Notes: generated by a model from the letters alone, not told the origin. Positions 35,007-43,404 are shown, counted from the first letter of the stretch. The stretch is 64,000 nt of DNA from Desulfobacteraceae bacterium (GCA_003599885.1 QZKW01000066.1:62001-126000), one strand, 5' to 3'. Numbers and translations are program-made.

Positions 35007-36068
35007 TCAGATCTTCTTTTGCTTTTTTACCGATTTGATGAACCGGCCGAATGCTCTGTCTTTCTTCCGTTTATCCAGGTACGACAGCTCATGGTACGCC
35101 GACTCGTTCCTGAGTTTCATATAGCTTGAATAGCGTTCTTCAGTTAATTCACCGTTTGTAACAGCGGCCCGGACCGCACAGCCGGGTTCCTGGGTGTGGC
35201 CACAATCCGGATAGCGGCAATCCAGGGCAAGCCGGGCGATGTCTTCAAAGCCCTGGTTGACCCCTTCGCTCACACCGAGGAGGCCCAGTTCCCGCATTCC
35301 AGGCGTATCAATCAACAGGGTACCATTATCAAGGACAATAAGCTGGCGACGCGAAGTGGTATGAATGCCTTCTCCGGTTCCGCTAACGGCCTTTGTGTCA
35401 AAAGCGTCCTGTCCGATCAGGCGGTTGAGAAGTGTGGTTTTACCCACCCCCGATGAACCGAGAAGACAATATGTTTTCCCCGGAACCAGCACCTGTTGGA
35501 ATTCATCAAATCCGATGCCCGTGATATTGCTGAGGGCAAGGACTCGGGCTGTAGTGGCGACCGACGTAATTTCGGCAAGTTTATGTTCCAGTTCTTCGGG
35601 GGAGATCAAATCCGTCTTGGTGAGAACAACAACCGGTTCAACGCCCCCGTCTGCCGCCATCACCAGATACCGTTCCATTCTCCGCACGCTGAAGTCAAAG
35701 TGGCACGACTGGACAATGAAAGCGGCATCAATGTTGGCCGCAATCATCTGGAAATCCACCGTTTCCCCGGCGGATTTGCGGCGCAGAAAGGTCTTTCTCG
35801 GGAACCCCTCATGAATAATCGCTTCAGTGCCGTTATTGTGATATTGAACGGTCACCCAATCGCCGACACACGGGAGATCAACCGGAGATTCCGCCTGGAA
35901 ATAAAACTTCCCGGCGAGTTCCGCCGGGACTTCCCCGGTTAAATTTCTGATGAGGTATGAGCCGCGGTCAACGGCAGATATTCGCGCAATGTCCCGGCCC
36001 TCTTGACGCATGTCACCGGCATGCGCCTGAAACCATGGGTCGAAACCCATATCACTTAATTTCATCAT
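35007..36068 (-). CDS. rsgA: ribosome small subunit-dependent GTPase A
   Basis: RsgA is a circularly permuted GTPase that aids 30S maturation. An N-terminal OB-fold (~40-110) is followed by G4 VLTKTDLI, G1 GSSGVGKTTLLNRL, TTSRRQLIVLDNGTLLIDTPG (G3) and a C-terminal zinc site with CRYPDCGHTQEPGCAV. The length of 353 aa is normal. It is next to the integron-type patch. Confidence 0.94.
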   Translation of the reverse strand: MMKLSDMGFDPWFQAHAGDMRQEGRDIARISAVDRGSYLIRNLTGEVPAELAGKFYFQAESPVDLPCVGDWVTVQYHNNGTEAIIHEGFPRKTFLRRKSAGETVDFQMIAANIDAAFIVQSCHFDFSVRRMERYLVMAADGGVEPVVVLTKTDLISPEELEHKLAEITSVATTARVLALSNITGIGFDEFQQVLVPGKTYCLLGSSGVGKTTLLNRLIGQDAFDTKAVSGTGEGIHTTSRRQLIVLDNGTLLIDTPGMRELGLLGVSEGVNQGFEDIARLALDCRYPDCGHTQEPGCAVRAAVTNGELTEERYSSYMKLRNESAYHELSYLDKRKKDRAFGRFIKSVKKQKKI

Positions 36069-36093
36069 GTGTTGTTGGGGCTTTTATTTTTGT

Positions 36094-36130
36094 TTGACAA
36101 TTTAATATATATACGTACAACATACTGTAC
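36094..36130 (+). promoter_or_regulatory. promoter and operator-like palindrome of the toxin-antitoxin pair
   Basis: TTGACA (36094-36099), 16 bases, then TACAAC (36116-36121), which overlaps the palindrome GTAC-8-GTAC (36115-36130). Antitoxins of this type often repress their own promoter; the site is a candidate. Confidence 0.5.
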
Positions 36131-36145
36131 AGGAGGAATCAAAAA

Positions 36146-36397
36146 ATGGAAGCTATAACCTACACAGCTGCAAGACAAAATCTTGCAAAAACAATGGATA
36201 AGGTCTGTGATGACCGCTCGCCAATTATTGTGACACGCAAATCATCAAATTCTGTTGTTATCATGTCACTTGCTGATTATGAATCCCTTGAAGAAACAGC
36301 ATATCTTTTGCGATCACCTAAAAATACAAAGCGTCTTTTAGAATCAATCGTCCAGCTTGAAAATGGGAAGGGGCATGAAAAGGAGCTTATAGAGTGA
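36146..36397 (+). CDS. YefM/Phd family antitoxin
   Basis: This 83-aa antitoxin has AITYTAARQNLAKTMDKVCD, then PIIVTRKSSNSVVIMSLADY, the Phd/YefM dimerisation and DNA-binding fold, and a charged C-terminus that would wrap the toxin. aggaggaatc supplies the ribosome-binding site. The end overlaps the toxin gene by 4 bases. Such pairs are frequent integron passengers. Confidence 0.92.
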   Translation: MEAITYTAARQNLAKTMDKVCDDRSPIIVTRKSSNSVVIMSLADYESLEETAYLLRSPKNTKRLLESIVQLENGKGHEKELIE

Positions 36398-36648
36398 AGC
36401 TCATTTTTTCTGACCATGCATGGGACGATTACCTTTTCTGGCAAAAAACAGACCAACAAATTGCACACCGAATCAATAACCTGATCAACGATACAATGCG
36501 TAACCCATTTGAGGGCATTGGAAAACCTGAACCTTTAAAACATGCCCTCTCAGGGTATTGGTCCCGACGAATCACTGATGAACACCGGTTTGTCTACAAA
36601 GCCTCTGAAAATGCAATTGAAATAGCGCAACTCCGATACCACTATTGA
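36394..36648 (+). CDS. YoeB family mRNA interferase toxin
   Basis: This 84-aa RelE-fold toxin cuts mRNA in the ribosomal A site. It has SDHAWDDYLFWQKTD near the N-terminus, GIGKPEPLKHALSGYWSRRI, then DEHRFVYK and a terminal LRYHY, the YoeB signature with catalytic Glu, Arg and His positions. GTG start at 36394. The gene lies just left of an attC hairpin. Confidence 0.92.
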   Translation: MKLIFSDHAWDDYLFWQKTDQQIAHRINNLINDTMRNPFEGIGKPEPLKHALSGYWSRRITDEHRFVYKASENAIEIAQLRYHY

Positions 36649-36662
36649 CTCTTTAGATCCTG

Positions 36663-36723
36663 CCTCAACGTGAAAATCACAGGCGCCAGCAGTTAGGCGT
36701 CCTGTGCATTTTGTGGTTATGTG
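36663..36723 (-). other. attC integron recombination site (site A)
   Basis: On the minus strand the arms CACATAACCACAAAATGCACAGG-ACGCC and (reverse-complemented) CCTCAACGTGAAAATC-ACAGG-CGCC pair almost fully, with two extrahelical bases on one arm. The loop taactgct separates them, and the ends carry ATAAC and GTTGAGG cores. This is the strongest attC in the window. It sits right at the end of the gene at 36717-37229. Confidence 0.78.
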
Positions 36724-37229
36724 CCCCATTTAGCTCTTGTAATTATAATGAGTACGACAAGTATTGTTTCTAAGACAAATAAGCCTTCTACTATGGACTC
36801 TCGAATCATCATATACCGTTGCTGCCTGGCAGATCTATCAACTTCCTCCTGTCTATACTGTGCGGTGTATTCATCAATGAGTTGTCTCATTTCTTCTTCA
36901 GATCGGGCTGTCTTACGTACATCTTCAGGCACATCTGGCAGATCGTCCACTGTCAGTTTACCTATTTTATAATAATTCATCTTTATGGTTCGGAAATTCC
37001 ATATCAATAACCATAATGAGGTAATGCACGCCCCAATGAGAAGATAATTGAAGAAGACTGTTTTTTCATCAGACGACAAGACATCGATAGAGAAAAAAGT
37101 CAACAACAGACCGTTGATCGTGATTAGTGCGCTCCAGTAGATATTCACCGATTCAAGATATTTATCGATCAGTCGAACGTGATATTCTTTTCTATGGTCT
37201 TTCGCCAACGGTAAGTCCTTATTTTTCAT
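36717..37229 (-). CDS. hypothetical membrane protein (cassette gene, second in pair)
   Basis: This 170-aa protein has three hydrophobic segments (about residues 33-51, 60-82 and 147-165) and a charged loop DLPDVPEDVRKTARSEEEM between the second and third. I recognise no firm family; it resembles small cassette-borne membrane proteins such as the RipA-type octameric group. The start meets the end of the upstream lipoprotein gene, so the two share a cassette. The stop lies in the attC hairpin. Confidence 0.65.
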   Translation of the reverse strand: MKNKDLPLAKDHRKEYHVRLIDKYLESVNIYWSALITINGLLLTFFSIDVLSSDEKTVFFNYLLIGACITSLWLLIWNFRTIKMNYYKIGKLTVDDLPDVPEDVRKTARSEEEMRQLIDEYTAQYRQEEVDRSARQQRYMMIRESIVEGLFVLETILVVLIIITRAKWGT

Positions 37230-37747
37230 TATTGATTTTTCAAGGATACTGCTGACAGATTGGACATCATATCTGCGACTGCAATATTATATGCGTCTTG
37301 AGAAACAGCTTTGGCTGTAGCATAACCCCACATATTTGATCGGTGCGCATTCCCTTCAGCGTTCCAATTTCCAATGATGTTGTTTTGGGAGTCTATTAAT
37401 TTTATACGAAGTTTCGTCAAACCATTCCAGTTTCCAAGTGTGAAAAATGAACGGTGCTCAATAATATCAATCTGCAAATTATACAAAGATCGACTACCTA
37501 CTATTTTTTCAGATGATAAGGCACTCAAAATTTGACCTTTTATTGCTTGGATTAATTGCTCGGAATTTTCTTTTTCCGCGCGCAAATCATTTACCTGCAC
37601 CCGAACAACATCTGATGGCATTCCTGACAAACTATACTGTGTTCCAATAGGCTCTGGAGTGTATTGTTTTGTTTGAGCGCATCCTGCAAAGACCACGATT
37701 AGGATGAACAAGAATGAAAAGCGAGAAAAGTATTTTTTCATTGCCAC
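37229..37747 (-). CDS. hypothetical lipoprotein (cassette gene, first in pair)
   Basis: The 172-aa precursor has a signal ending in VVFAGC, so it is probably lipid-anchored. The mature part is beta-rich with no named domain: VRVQVNDLRAEKENSEQL, LQIDIIEHRSF, LRIKLIDSQNN. It is overlapped by or touches the next gene. cggaggtggca precedes the start. The base composition is AT-rich. Confidence 0.65.
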   Translation of the reverse strand: MAMKKYFSRFSFLFILIVVFAGCAQTKQYTPEPIGTQYSLSGMPSDVVRVQVNDLRAEKENSEQLIQAIKGQILSALSSEKIVGSRSLYNLQIDIIEHRSFFTLGNWNGLTKLRIKLIDSQNNIIGNWNAEGNAHRSNMWGYATAKAVSQDAYNIAVADMMSNLSAVSLKNQ

Positions 37748-37775
37748 CTCCGAAAATTGTATTGCCCGTCACAAG

Positions 37776-37945
37776 CACATAACATTAAATGGATTGATCC
37801 GCATAAGATGCCGGATTTTGGTTTTCTGTCCGCATAATATGCTATTGAATGCATTTCACTTGACACATTAACATACTATAATTGTAAGCTTTTACTTTAC
37901 ACATCATTTTATCACGGCATGTTGTGCGGATCGGCATAACATGCC
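37776..37945 (-). other. candidate attI region with three direct repeats
   Basis: On the plus strand three near-copies of tccgcataaNatg occur: near 37798 (tccgcataagatg), 37840 (tccgcataatatg) and 37932 (tcggcataacatg). A CACATAAC core at 37776-37783 sits next to the first cassette gene. Repeats plus a core beside intI are what an attI site looks like. No published match can be claimed. Confidence 0.4.
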
Positions 37946-37957
37946 TCATGAGTCACT

Positions 37958-38389
37958 TTAAAGCTCGTCCATCGGACTGCGAACACCGGACGGACCTCGG
38001 TTGAGGACATGGGTATAAATCATCGTGGTCTTGACATCGCTATGGCCCAAAAGTTCCTGCACCGTTCGGATGTCGTAACCTCCTTCGAGCAAATGGGTGG
38101 CGAAGGAATGCCGGAAGGTGTGGCAAGTGGCTCGCTTCATTATATTTGCAGTCATTACTGCATCCCTGACAGCCTTTTGAACCAATGATTCGTCAATGTG
38201 ATGGCGGCCTTGTTCCCTTGTGGTGGGATTGATCCACCGGTTTTCCTGGGGGAAGAACCATTGCCACCGCCATTCAACAGGGGCATTCGGGTATTTCCGG
38301 TCTAACACATCGGGCATCGCCACCCGGCCCCATCCATCGGCCATATCCTTATCATGAATGACTTTGACTTTTCCCAAATGGCATAGCCG
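37958..38389 (-). pseudogene. intI: truncated integron integrase, C-terminal half
   Basis: The residues [20 protein letters not shown], then [16 protein letters not shown], and [18 protein letters not shown] belong to the IntI-only insert found in integron integrases. They continue with the tyrosine-recombinase box [40 protein letters not shown] (catalytic R, H-x-x-R region and Y) and the usual ending GVRSPMDEL. The N-terminal ~180 residues, including the first catalytic Arg, are missing: a stop lies at 38387-38389 and a repeat element follows. It cannot be active. Confidence 0.92.
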
Positions 38390-38416
38390 TCAGCCTAAAG
38401 GCAAAAATCAGTTTTT

Positions 38417-38640
38417 GCCCCAACGGGGCTGCGTCATAAAGCCCAGGGTTGCGGCGAAAGCCGCAACCCTGGGAATATATCCGATCATGATTTTCTACCC
38501 CAACGGGGTTGCGTAATATTCCGATGTGTCGCCCATATCCGGACGCAACCCCGGCGGGGTTGGGAAATGTTTGCTTGGTTATCCCAGAGTAGCGGCTTTC
38601 GCCACAACTCTGGGCTATGATACGGAATCCCGTTGGGATT
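38417..38640. repeat. REP-like composite palindromic repeats
   Basis: The stretch holds two long hairpins in opposite orientation. One is cccagggttgcggc-gaaa-gccgcaaccctggg (38442-38473, perfect 14-bp stem); the other is cccagagtagcggc-tttc-gccacaactctggg (38583-38614). Between and around them are ccccaacgggg-type short palindromes. Units of this type are dispersed in many bacterial genomes, often with a REP-associated transposase. Confidence 0.8.
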
Positions 38641-38947
38641 CAATCAGGAGCGGGTCCATAAGTTTGGGTTTATCAGTCATAACAACCCTGGAACCTGAAT
38701 TATTTGACGATAAATCGTTTCAACGTCCGAAGTGTCACTATAAGAAAGAATAAAACTTATGAACGCGATTTGTAGCATTTAACCAATTAAAAAACCATTC
38801 TTTTTTCCAATAGATCAAAATAATTCGATTATTTTGAATTTTCATTGAAATGGAACTGTCCGCCTGCTAAAACTACCCGGAAACGCGCTGATGTTTTTCC
38901 TCCGTCATTTCATCAACCTTTAACCCTATTATAATAAGGATAGACTG

Positions 38948-39685
38948 ATGACCGAAACACTGCTCCCGGATGTTTTGATGCCGGATGTTTTATTAAATGA
39001 CGCTCAGATTGACGAAGCCGTGGCCTTTATTAATGAACGGGTTGCCGCCCATGTGTACCGTGGATCGCTGGAAATCGGAGAATACGTTCTCGTCAGGTTC
39101 TTTAACAATAACATCCGGCTTGCCGGGTCAATGAATGGTCATAAATCCGTCAGTTACAGCAAATTGTGCAACCATCCGGAGCTCTGCGTATCACGTTCCA
39201 CCCTGACGAACATGGTGAAAACATTTGCCCAGGAAGGCTTCCTGAATGACGGAGGGATTTCAAGTCATGAAATGAAATACAGCCATAAAATTGCATTGAC
39301 CCGGATGGAAAACAATGAAGAAAAGCTTGCCCTGGCGCGGGAATGCATTGAAGAAAATATAAGCGTGGAAGAACTCAAACAACGGGTTCGGGAGATACGT
39401 GCACAATCCATCAGTCAGACGGTCAGCCCGGTGATGGCCGCGGAAAAACACCTGATGCGCGTTCAGCGATGGATCCGGGGCGTGAGTACGCCGGATGGGT
39501 TAACGGACAGGAATGTTATCGCCGGCGCGGATCATGCTGAAAGACAAAAAATGCTGGATATGGCGGGCGGGATTCTGGAGGATATGTCCGTCATCACCAA
39601 TGCCATACGGCAATTGGTGACGATTTTAACCGAAACGCCTGAAGTTCCGGCAATCGAAACACCGCCTTCTCCAGGAGAGGCGTGA
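38948..39685 (+). CDS. hypothetical protein with HTH-like regions
   Basis: This 245-aa soluble protein is of unknown family. A helix-rich region CVSRSTLTNMVKTFAQEGFL looks like a helix-turn-helix (~78-97). The segment KIALTRMENNEEKLALARE followed by ENISVEELKQRVREI resembles the ParB/KorB DNA-binding helix pattern. The end is Pro-rich. It lies between the integron remnant and the leucine operon. A role in DNA binding is inference. Confidence 0.6.
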   Translation: MTETLLPDVLMPDVLLNDAQIDEAVAFINERVAAHVYRGSLEIGEYVLVRFFNNNIRLAGSMNGHKSVSYSKLCNHPELCVSRSTLTNMVKTFAQEGFLNDGGISSHEMKYSHKIALTRMENNEEKLALARECIEENISVEELKQRVREIRAQSISQTVSPVMAAEKHLMRVQRWIRGVSTPDGLTDRNVIAGADHAERQKMLDMAGGILEDMSVITNAIRQLVTILTETPEVPAIETPPSPGEA

Positions 39686-39692
39686 AGGGATT

Positions 39693-39722
39693 TTTTACCT
39701 GGGAAATATTTCCCAGGTAAAA
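39693..39722. terminator. bidirectional terminator
   Basis: A perfect 30-bp palindrome with ttttacctgggaaat as its left arm ends in T4 on both strands. It separates convergent genes at 39685 and 39747. Confidence 0.9.
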
Positions 39723-39746
39723 CCCGGACCGGTTCGTCCTTGCACC

Positions 39747-40550
39747 CTATTCTCCCGTAAAAACCGGTTTCCGTTTCTCAAAAATGGCGGACAAGGCTTC
39801 CATGTGGTCATGGCTGGTGTGGCACAGGGCCTGACAGGCGGCGGATTCGTCCAGGAGCTGGCGCAGTGTCATGGTCTGGCCCGCGTAAAGGAGCCGTTTG
39901 GCCATGCGCAGGGCCTGCGGCGGTTTAGCCGCGATTTTATCCGCCAGCTCAAAGGTTTTTTCCATTAACTGGTCGTGAGGCACCACGGCATTCACCAGTC
40001 CGATGGCCGCCGCTTTTTCCGCATTTATCACTTCCCCGGTAAACGTCATCTCGCAGGCCCGGGCCATCCCCACCACTCGGGGCAGAAAATACGCGCCCCC
40101 GTCGCCGGGAATCAGACCCACCGTCAGAAAGGTCTCCCCGAAAGCGGCCCGTTCGGAGGCGATGCGCATATCGCACATCAGGGCCAGATCGCACCCCGCG
40201 CCGATGGCCGGACCGTTCACGGCCGCGATGGTGGGCACGGCCACCTCATGAACCGCCAGCGGAATGCGCTGAATGTTTTTCCGGTAATTTTCCATGATCT
40301 GGGCAGGTGATCCACCGAACATGCCCTTGCGGCCCGCCATGTCCTTAATATTCCCGCCTGCTGAAAACGCGGGGTCTTTGGCGGTGATGATCAGGACATT
40401 GATGCCCATGTCATCATTCACCATTCGGCAGGCAGCTTCAATTTCCTCGATGATTTCAATGTTTGAAATGGTGTTCCGGACTTCGGGATGATTGAGGGTC
40501 AGGGTCGCCACACGGTCTTTTATTTCAAACAGGATCTCGTTGAACGTCAT
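39747..40550 (-). CDS. enoyl-CoA hydratase/isomerase family protein (crotonase)
   Basis: This 267-aa crotonase-fold enzyme hydrates or isomerises an acyl-CoA. AFSAGGNIKDM forms part of the CoA/oxyanion site, and GPAIGAGCDLALMCDMRIA and ETFLTVGLIPGDGGAYFLPR carry the catalytic Glu area (EtfltvGlipGDGG). It starts with an ATGA overlap with the DUF6125 gene and is the last gene of the operon. Its exact substrate is unknown. Confidence 0.88.
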   Translation of the reverse strand: MTFNEILFEIKDRVATLTLNHPEVRNTISNIEIIEEIEAACRMVNDDMGINVLIITAKDPAFSAGGNIKDMAGRKGMFGGSPAQIMENYRKNIQRIPLAVHEVAVPTIAAVNGPAIGAGCDLALMCDMRIASERAAFGETFLTVGLIPGDGGAYFLPRVVGMARACEMTFTGEVINAEKAAAIGLVNAVVPHDQLMEKTFELADKIAAKPPQALRMAKRLLYAGQTMTLRQLLDESAACQALCHTSHDHMEALSAIFEKRKPVFTGE

Positions 40551-41308
40551 ATTGTTTTCTCACTGTTTTCGGATGGGATGAAAAACCGCCACGCGCAGAA
40601 CCATTCTTCCGGATGGCTGTCCGGCGGGCATCCGACGCATTCGGTCTGGATGCGGTCATCGATTGACCGGGCAAAATAGGTGTATTCCACAAGTCCCGCG
40701 GATTTGCAGGGATAATCTTCCATGCCCTTGCGTTTCCGGGCGGACTGGACCCGGCAGTCGTTCATCTGAAAAATAAAACTGTCCGGCCCGTCATCCACAA
40801 TGGACTGGACATTGATATTGGCATACACGCGGAAACTTAAGGCTTTTTTAAGCCCGTCAAGGCCCGGACGCTCGGGCAGCCCCAGAAATTTCTTGATGGT
40901 CCAGGCTTCAAAAGGGGAAAACTGTGCCCAGGCCGAATCATTGCAGCGTTTGGCGTCGTTCATGCCGTGCCTGAATTCCACTGCCTGAAACCAGACCCCG
41001 TCGTTGACCAGCCAGTTGGCGGACACGCTGTCCATCAGCGCCAGCAGTTTTTCCCGTGAAAGGTCCAGCATCGGGGCCGGAACCCCTTCCTTCATCTCAA
41101 ACCCTAATGTTTTGGCGAGCCGGTCCATCTGGATTTTGAGCCCCTTTTCAGTGGCCTCCTGCAAGACTTCCAGGGCTTTTTCCATGCCCATCTGATGGCG
41201 GACTTCGGTGAACCACAGTGCGTAATGAACGATAATGCGCTGGGTCAGGTTGACAATATAGCGGGCGAGTTCCGGGTGGTCCAGGTCTTTCGGGTTTGAG
41301 GGGGTCAA
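40547..41308 (-). CDS. DUF6125 family protein
   Basis: This 253-aa protein has the DUF6125 pattern: RYIVNLTQRIIVHYALWFTE near the N-terminus, MNDCRVQSARKRKGMEDYPC, KSAGLVEYTYFARSIDDRI and CVGCPPDSHPEEWFCAWRF at the end. Members occur with acyl-CoA genes in Desulfobacterota. A cysteine-rich C-terminus (CVGCPP) may bind metal. TTG start supported by ggag 8 bases upstream. Function unknown. Confidence 0.7.
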   Translation of the reverse strand: MTPSNPKDLDHPELARYIVNLTQRIIVHYALWFTEVRHQMGMEKALEVLQEATEKGLKIQMDRLAKTLGFEMKEGVPAPMLDLSREKLLALMDSVSANWLVNDGVWFQAVEFRHGMNDAKRCNDSAWAQFSPFEAWTIKKFLGLPERPGLDGLKKALSFRVYANINVQSIVDDGPDSFIFQMNDCRVQSARKRKGMEDYPCKSAGLVEYTYFARSIDDRIQTECVGCPPDSHPEEWFCAWRFFIPSENSEKTI

Positions 41309-41356
41309 GGGTTATTCTCCATATCTCGATTTACAATCAAATGCATATTGTTTTTC

Positions 41357-41431
41357 TCCCGCAGAGACGCCGGGGCGCAGAGAAGGTCTTTGAAATCATT
41401 ACCCTCCGCGCCTCTGCGTCTCAGCGCGAGA
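41357..41431. repeat. dispersed inverted repeat (cagagacgc-type)
   Basis: ccgcagagacgccggggcgcagag pairs imperfectly with ctccgcgcctctgcgtctcagcg across a 20-odd base spacer. This sort of repeat is common between genes in many bacteria. It lies in the gap between the DUF6125 gene and acetoacetate-CoA ligase. Confidence 0.6.
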
Positions 41432-41448
41432 ATCCGTTGTATGTCCGT

Positions 41449-43404
41449 TCAATCCTTCTGAAGTTCCGCAAGGTTCCCAAAAAATTCCAGGGACTCCGGA
41501 TTCTTCAGGGCATCCCGGTTGTCCACGGGTTGACGTTCTACCATTTTTTTAACCGCCAGTTCCACCTTTTTCATGTTCAGTGTATACGGGATATCCGGAA
41601 CAGCGATAATTTTTGCCGGTACATGGCGGGGCGAAGCATTGGCGCGGATGAGTGATCGGATTTTCTGTTTTAAATCGTCCGTGAGCGAAATTCCTTCCGC
41701 AATTTTTACGAACAGGACCACCCGTACGTCGTTTTTCCAGTTCTGACCGATGACGAGACTGTCTTCAACTTCTTCCACCTGGTCAATCTGGCGGTAAATT
41801 TCTGCGGTGCCGATTCTCACACCGCCGGGGTTCAACGTCGCGTCGGAACGGCCGAAAATTTTAACACCGCCGTGTTCGTTGATTTCAATATAATCGCCAT
41901 GCCGCCAGACATTGGGATAAACGTCGAAATAAGCGCCTGCGTATTTACGGCCATCCGGATCATCCCAGAAATGGATGGGCATGGACGGAAACGGGGCCGT
42001 GCATACCAGTTCGCCCTGACGCCCTGCCACCGGCCGGCCGTTTTCATCAAATGCCTCCACCTTCATGCCCAGCCCCCGGCACTGGAGCTCACCCATATAA
42101 ACCGGGCCCATGGGATTGCCCAGGGCAAAGCAGCCGTTTAAGTCCGTGCCCCCGGAAATGGAAGCCAGCTGCAGGTCGGGCTTGATGGCGTCGTAAACGT
42201 ATTCGAACCCTTCCTCAGACAAAGGGGAGCCGGTGGACAGCACGGCGCGCAGGGCGCTGAGATTGTAATGGTCGCGGGGCCGCAGCCCGGTGTTTCTGAG
42301 GGCGGAAAGATAGCCCGCGCTGGTGCCGAACACCGTGATTTTTTCCTCTTCAGCCATTTGCCAGAGTGTGCCCCCATCCGGATGGAAGGGGTTCCCGTCA
42401 TACAGCACCAAAGTGGCACCTACGGACAGGGCGCTGGTGAGCCAGTTCCACATCATCCATCCGCACGTCGTGTAATAAAAGATGACGTCGTCCCGCTTCA
42501 GGTCTGTGTGGAGAAGGAGTTCCTTCATGTGATTGATCAGAATTCCGGCGCTGCTCTGGACCATGCATTTGGGAAGGCCGGTGGTGCCGGAGGAATACAT
42601 GATATAAAGGGGATGGTCCGCCGGAAGCTGAACAAAATCGATAGTCAGATCTGACGCTCCTGATTTAAAATCATCAAACAGCACGGCGTTTTTGATGCCG
42701 GAAATATCGGGATTGCCTTGCGTATACGGAACCACCACCACCCGTTCCACGGACGGAATCTGGCCGACAATCCGGCTGACGCGATCAAGGCTGTCCAGGG
42801 CCTTGCCCTTGAACAAATAACCATCGGCCGTGAACAGGACTTTGGGCGCGATCTGACCGAAGCGGTCCATAACGCCCTTGATGCCGAAATCCGGCGAACA
42901 TGACGACCAGGTTGCGCCAAGGCTGGTGGCGGCAAGCATGGCAATGGTGGCGTGGGGCATATTGGGCATGAAACCCGCCACCCGATCCCCCTTGGTAACG
43001 CCCATGGCTTTCAGTGACGCAGCCACACGGGCCACGGCATCATAGAGTTCCGCATAGGTCATGCGCTCTGTTGGCCGGGTTTCGCCTTTGAAAACCAGGG
43101 CAATCCGGTCATCCCGGTACCGCAGCAGGTTTTCCGCGAAATTGAGCTTTGCTCCGGGAAACCAGAGGGTTCCGGGCATTATTGAAAGATCGTCCGCCAC
43201 CCGGTCAAAAGATTTGGAGCACCGGATATCCGCGAATTGCCACATGGACGCCCAGAAGTCCGCAATTTCAGATATTGACCACTCGTATAGTTCTTCATAG
43301 GTTGACAGGTTCAATTGGTGCCGTTCATTAACAAAATCAATGAATCGAACCATATTCGTCTGACTGATTCTTTCTTCTGCCGGTTGCCAAAGCATCCTGG
43401 ACAT
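41449..43404 (-). CDS. acetoacetate-CoA ligase
   Basis: This 651-aa ANL-superfamily enzyme makes acetoacetyl-CoA from acetoacetate, ATP and CoA. YIMYSSGTTGLPKCMVQSS is the ATP-binding P-loop, SISGGTDLNGCF the A5 region and MPGTLWFPGAKLNFAENLLR an acetoacetyl-CoA synthetase marker near the N-terminus. The C-terminal Lys region is PYTLNMKKVELAVKKMV. I chose ATG 43404 because aaaagga lies 8 bases ahead, whereas it abuts ATG 43413. It fits the end of leucine degradation. Confidence 0.92.
   Translation of the reverse strand: MSRMLWQPAEERISQTNMVRFIDFVNERHQLNLSTYEELYEWSISEIADFWASMWQFADIRCSKSFDRVADDLSIMPGTLWFPGAKLNFAENLLRYRDDRIALVFKGETRPTERMTYAELYDAVARVAASLKAMGVTKGDRVAGFMPNMPHATIAMLAATSLGATWSSCSPDFGIKGVMDRFGQIAPKVLFTADGYLFKGKALDSLDRVSRIVGQIPSVERVVVVPYTQGNPDISGIKNAVLFDDFKSGASDLTIDFVQLPADHPLYIMYSSGTTGLPKCMVQSSAGILINHMKELLLHTDLKRDDVIFYYTTCGWMMWNWLTSALSVGATLVLYDGNPFHPDGGTLWQMAEEEKITVFGTSAGYLSALRNTGLRPRDHYNLSALRAVLSTGSPLSEEGFEYVYDAIKPDLQLASISGGTDLNGCFALGNPMGPVYMGELQCRGLGMKVEAFDENGRPVAGRQGELVCTAPFPSMPIHFWDDPDGRKYAGAYFDVYPNVWRHGDYIEINEHGGVKIFGRSDATLNPGGVRIGTAEIYRQIDQVEEVEDSLVIGQNWKNDVRVVLFVKIAEGISLTDDLKQKIRSLIRANASPRHVPAKIIAVPDIPYTLNMKKVELAVKKMVERQPVDNRDALKNPESLEFFGNLAELQKD

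Larger units (their letters stand above)
36663..38389 (-). mobile_element. decayed integron: truncated intI, candidate attI, one two-gene cassette, attC
   Basis: From right to left on the minus strand come the IntI C-terminal fragment, a 210-bp region with three cataNNatg-type repeats, two overlapping AT-rich genes and an attC hairpin. IntI and cassette genes point the same way, as in reverse integrons. The platform cannot work because the integrase is truncated. Confidence 0.7.

Noticed and set aside
36069-36145. Another attC on the left side of the TA pair
   Set aside because: Only a GTTGGGG-like core without complementary arms could be found, so I do not claim the TA pair as a complete cassette.
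38417-38640. CRISPR array
   Set aside because: The repeats are few, palindromic and in opposite orientations, with no regular spacers and no cas genes.
38526-38753. 75-aa plus-strand ORF in the repeat region
   Set aside because: It is made of palindromic repeat sequence (GRNPGGVGK...) and lacks a ribosome-binding site.
41357-41431. Terminator between two genes of the leucine operon
   Set aside because: The arms are imperfect and there is no T-run; the sequence fits a common dispersed repeat better.
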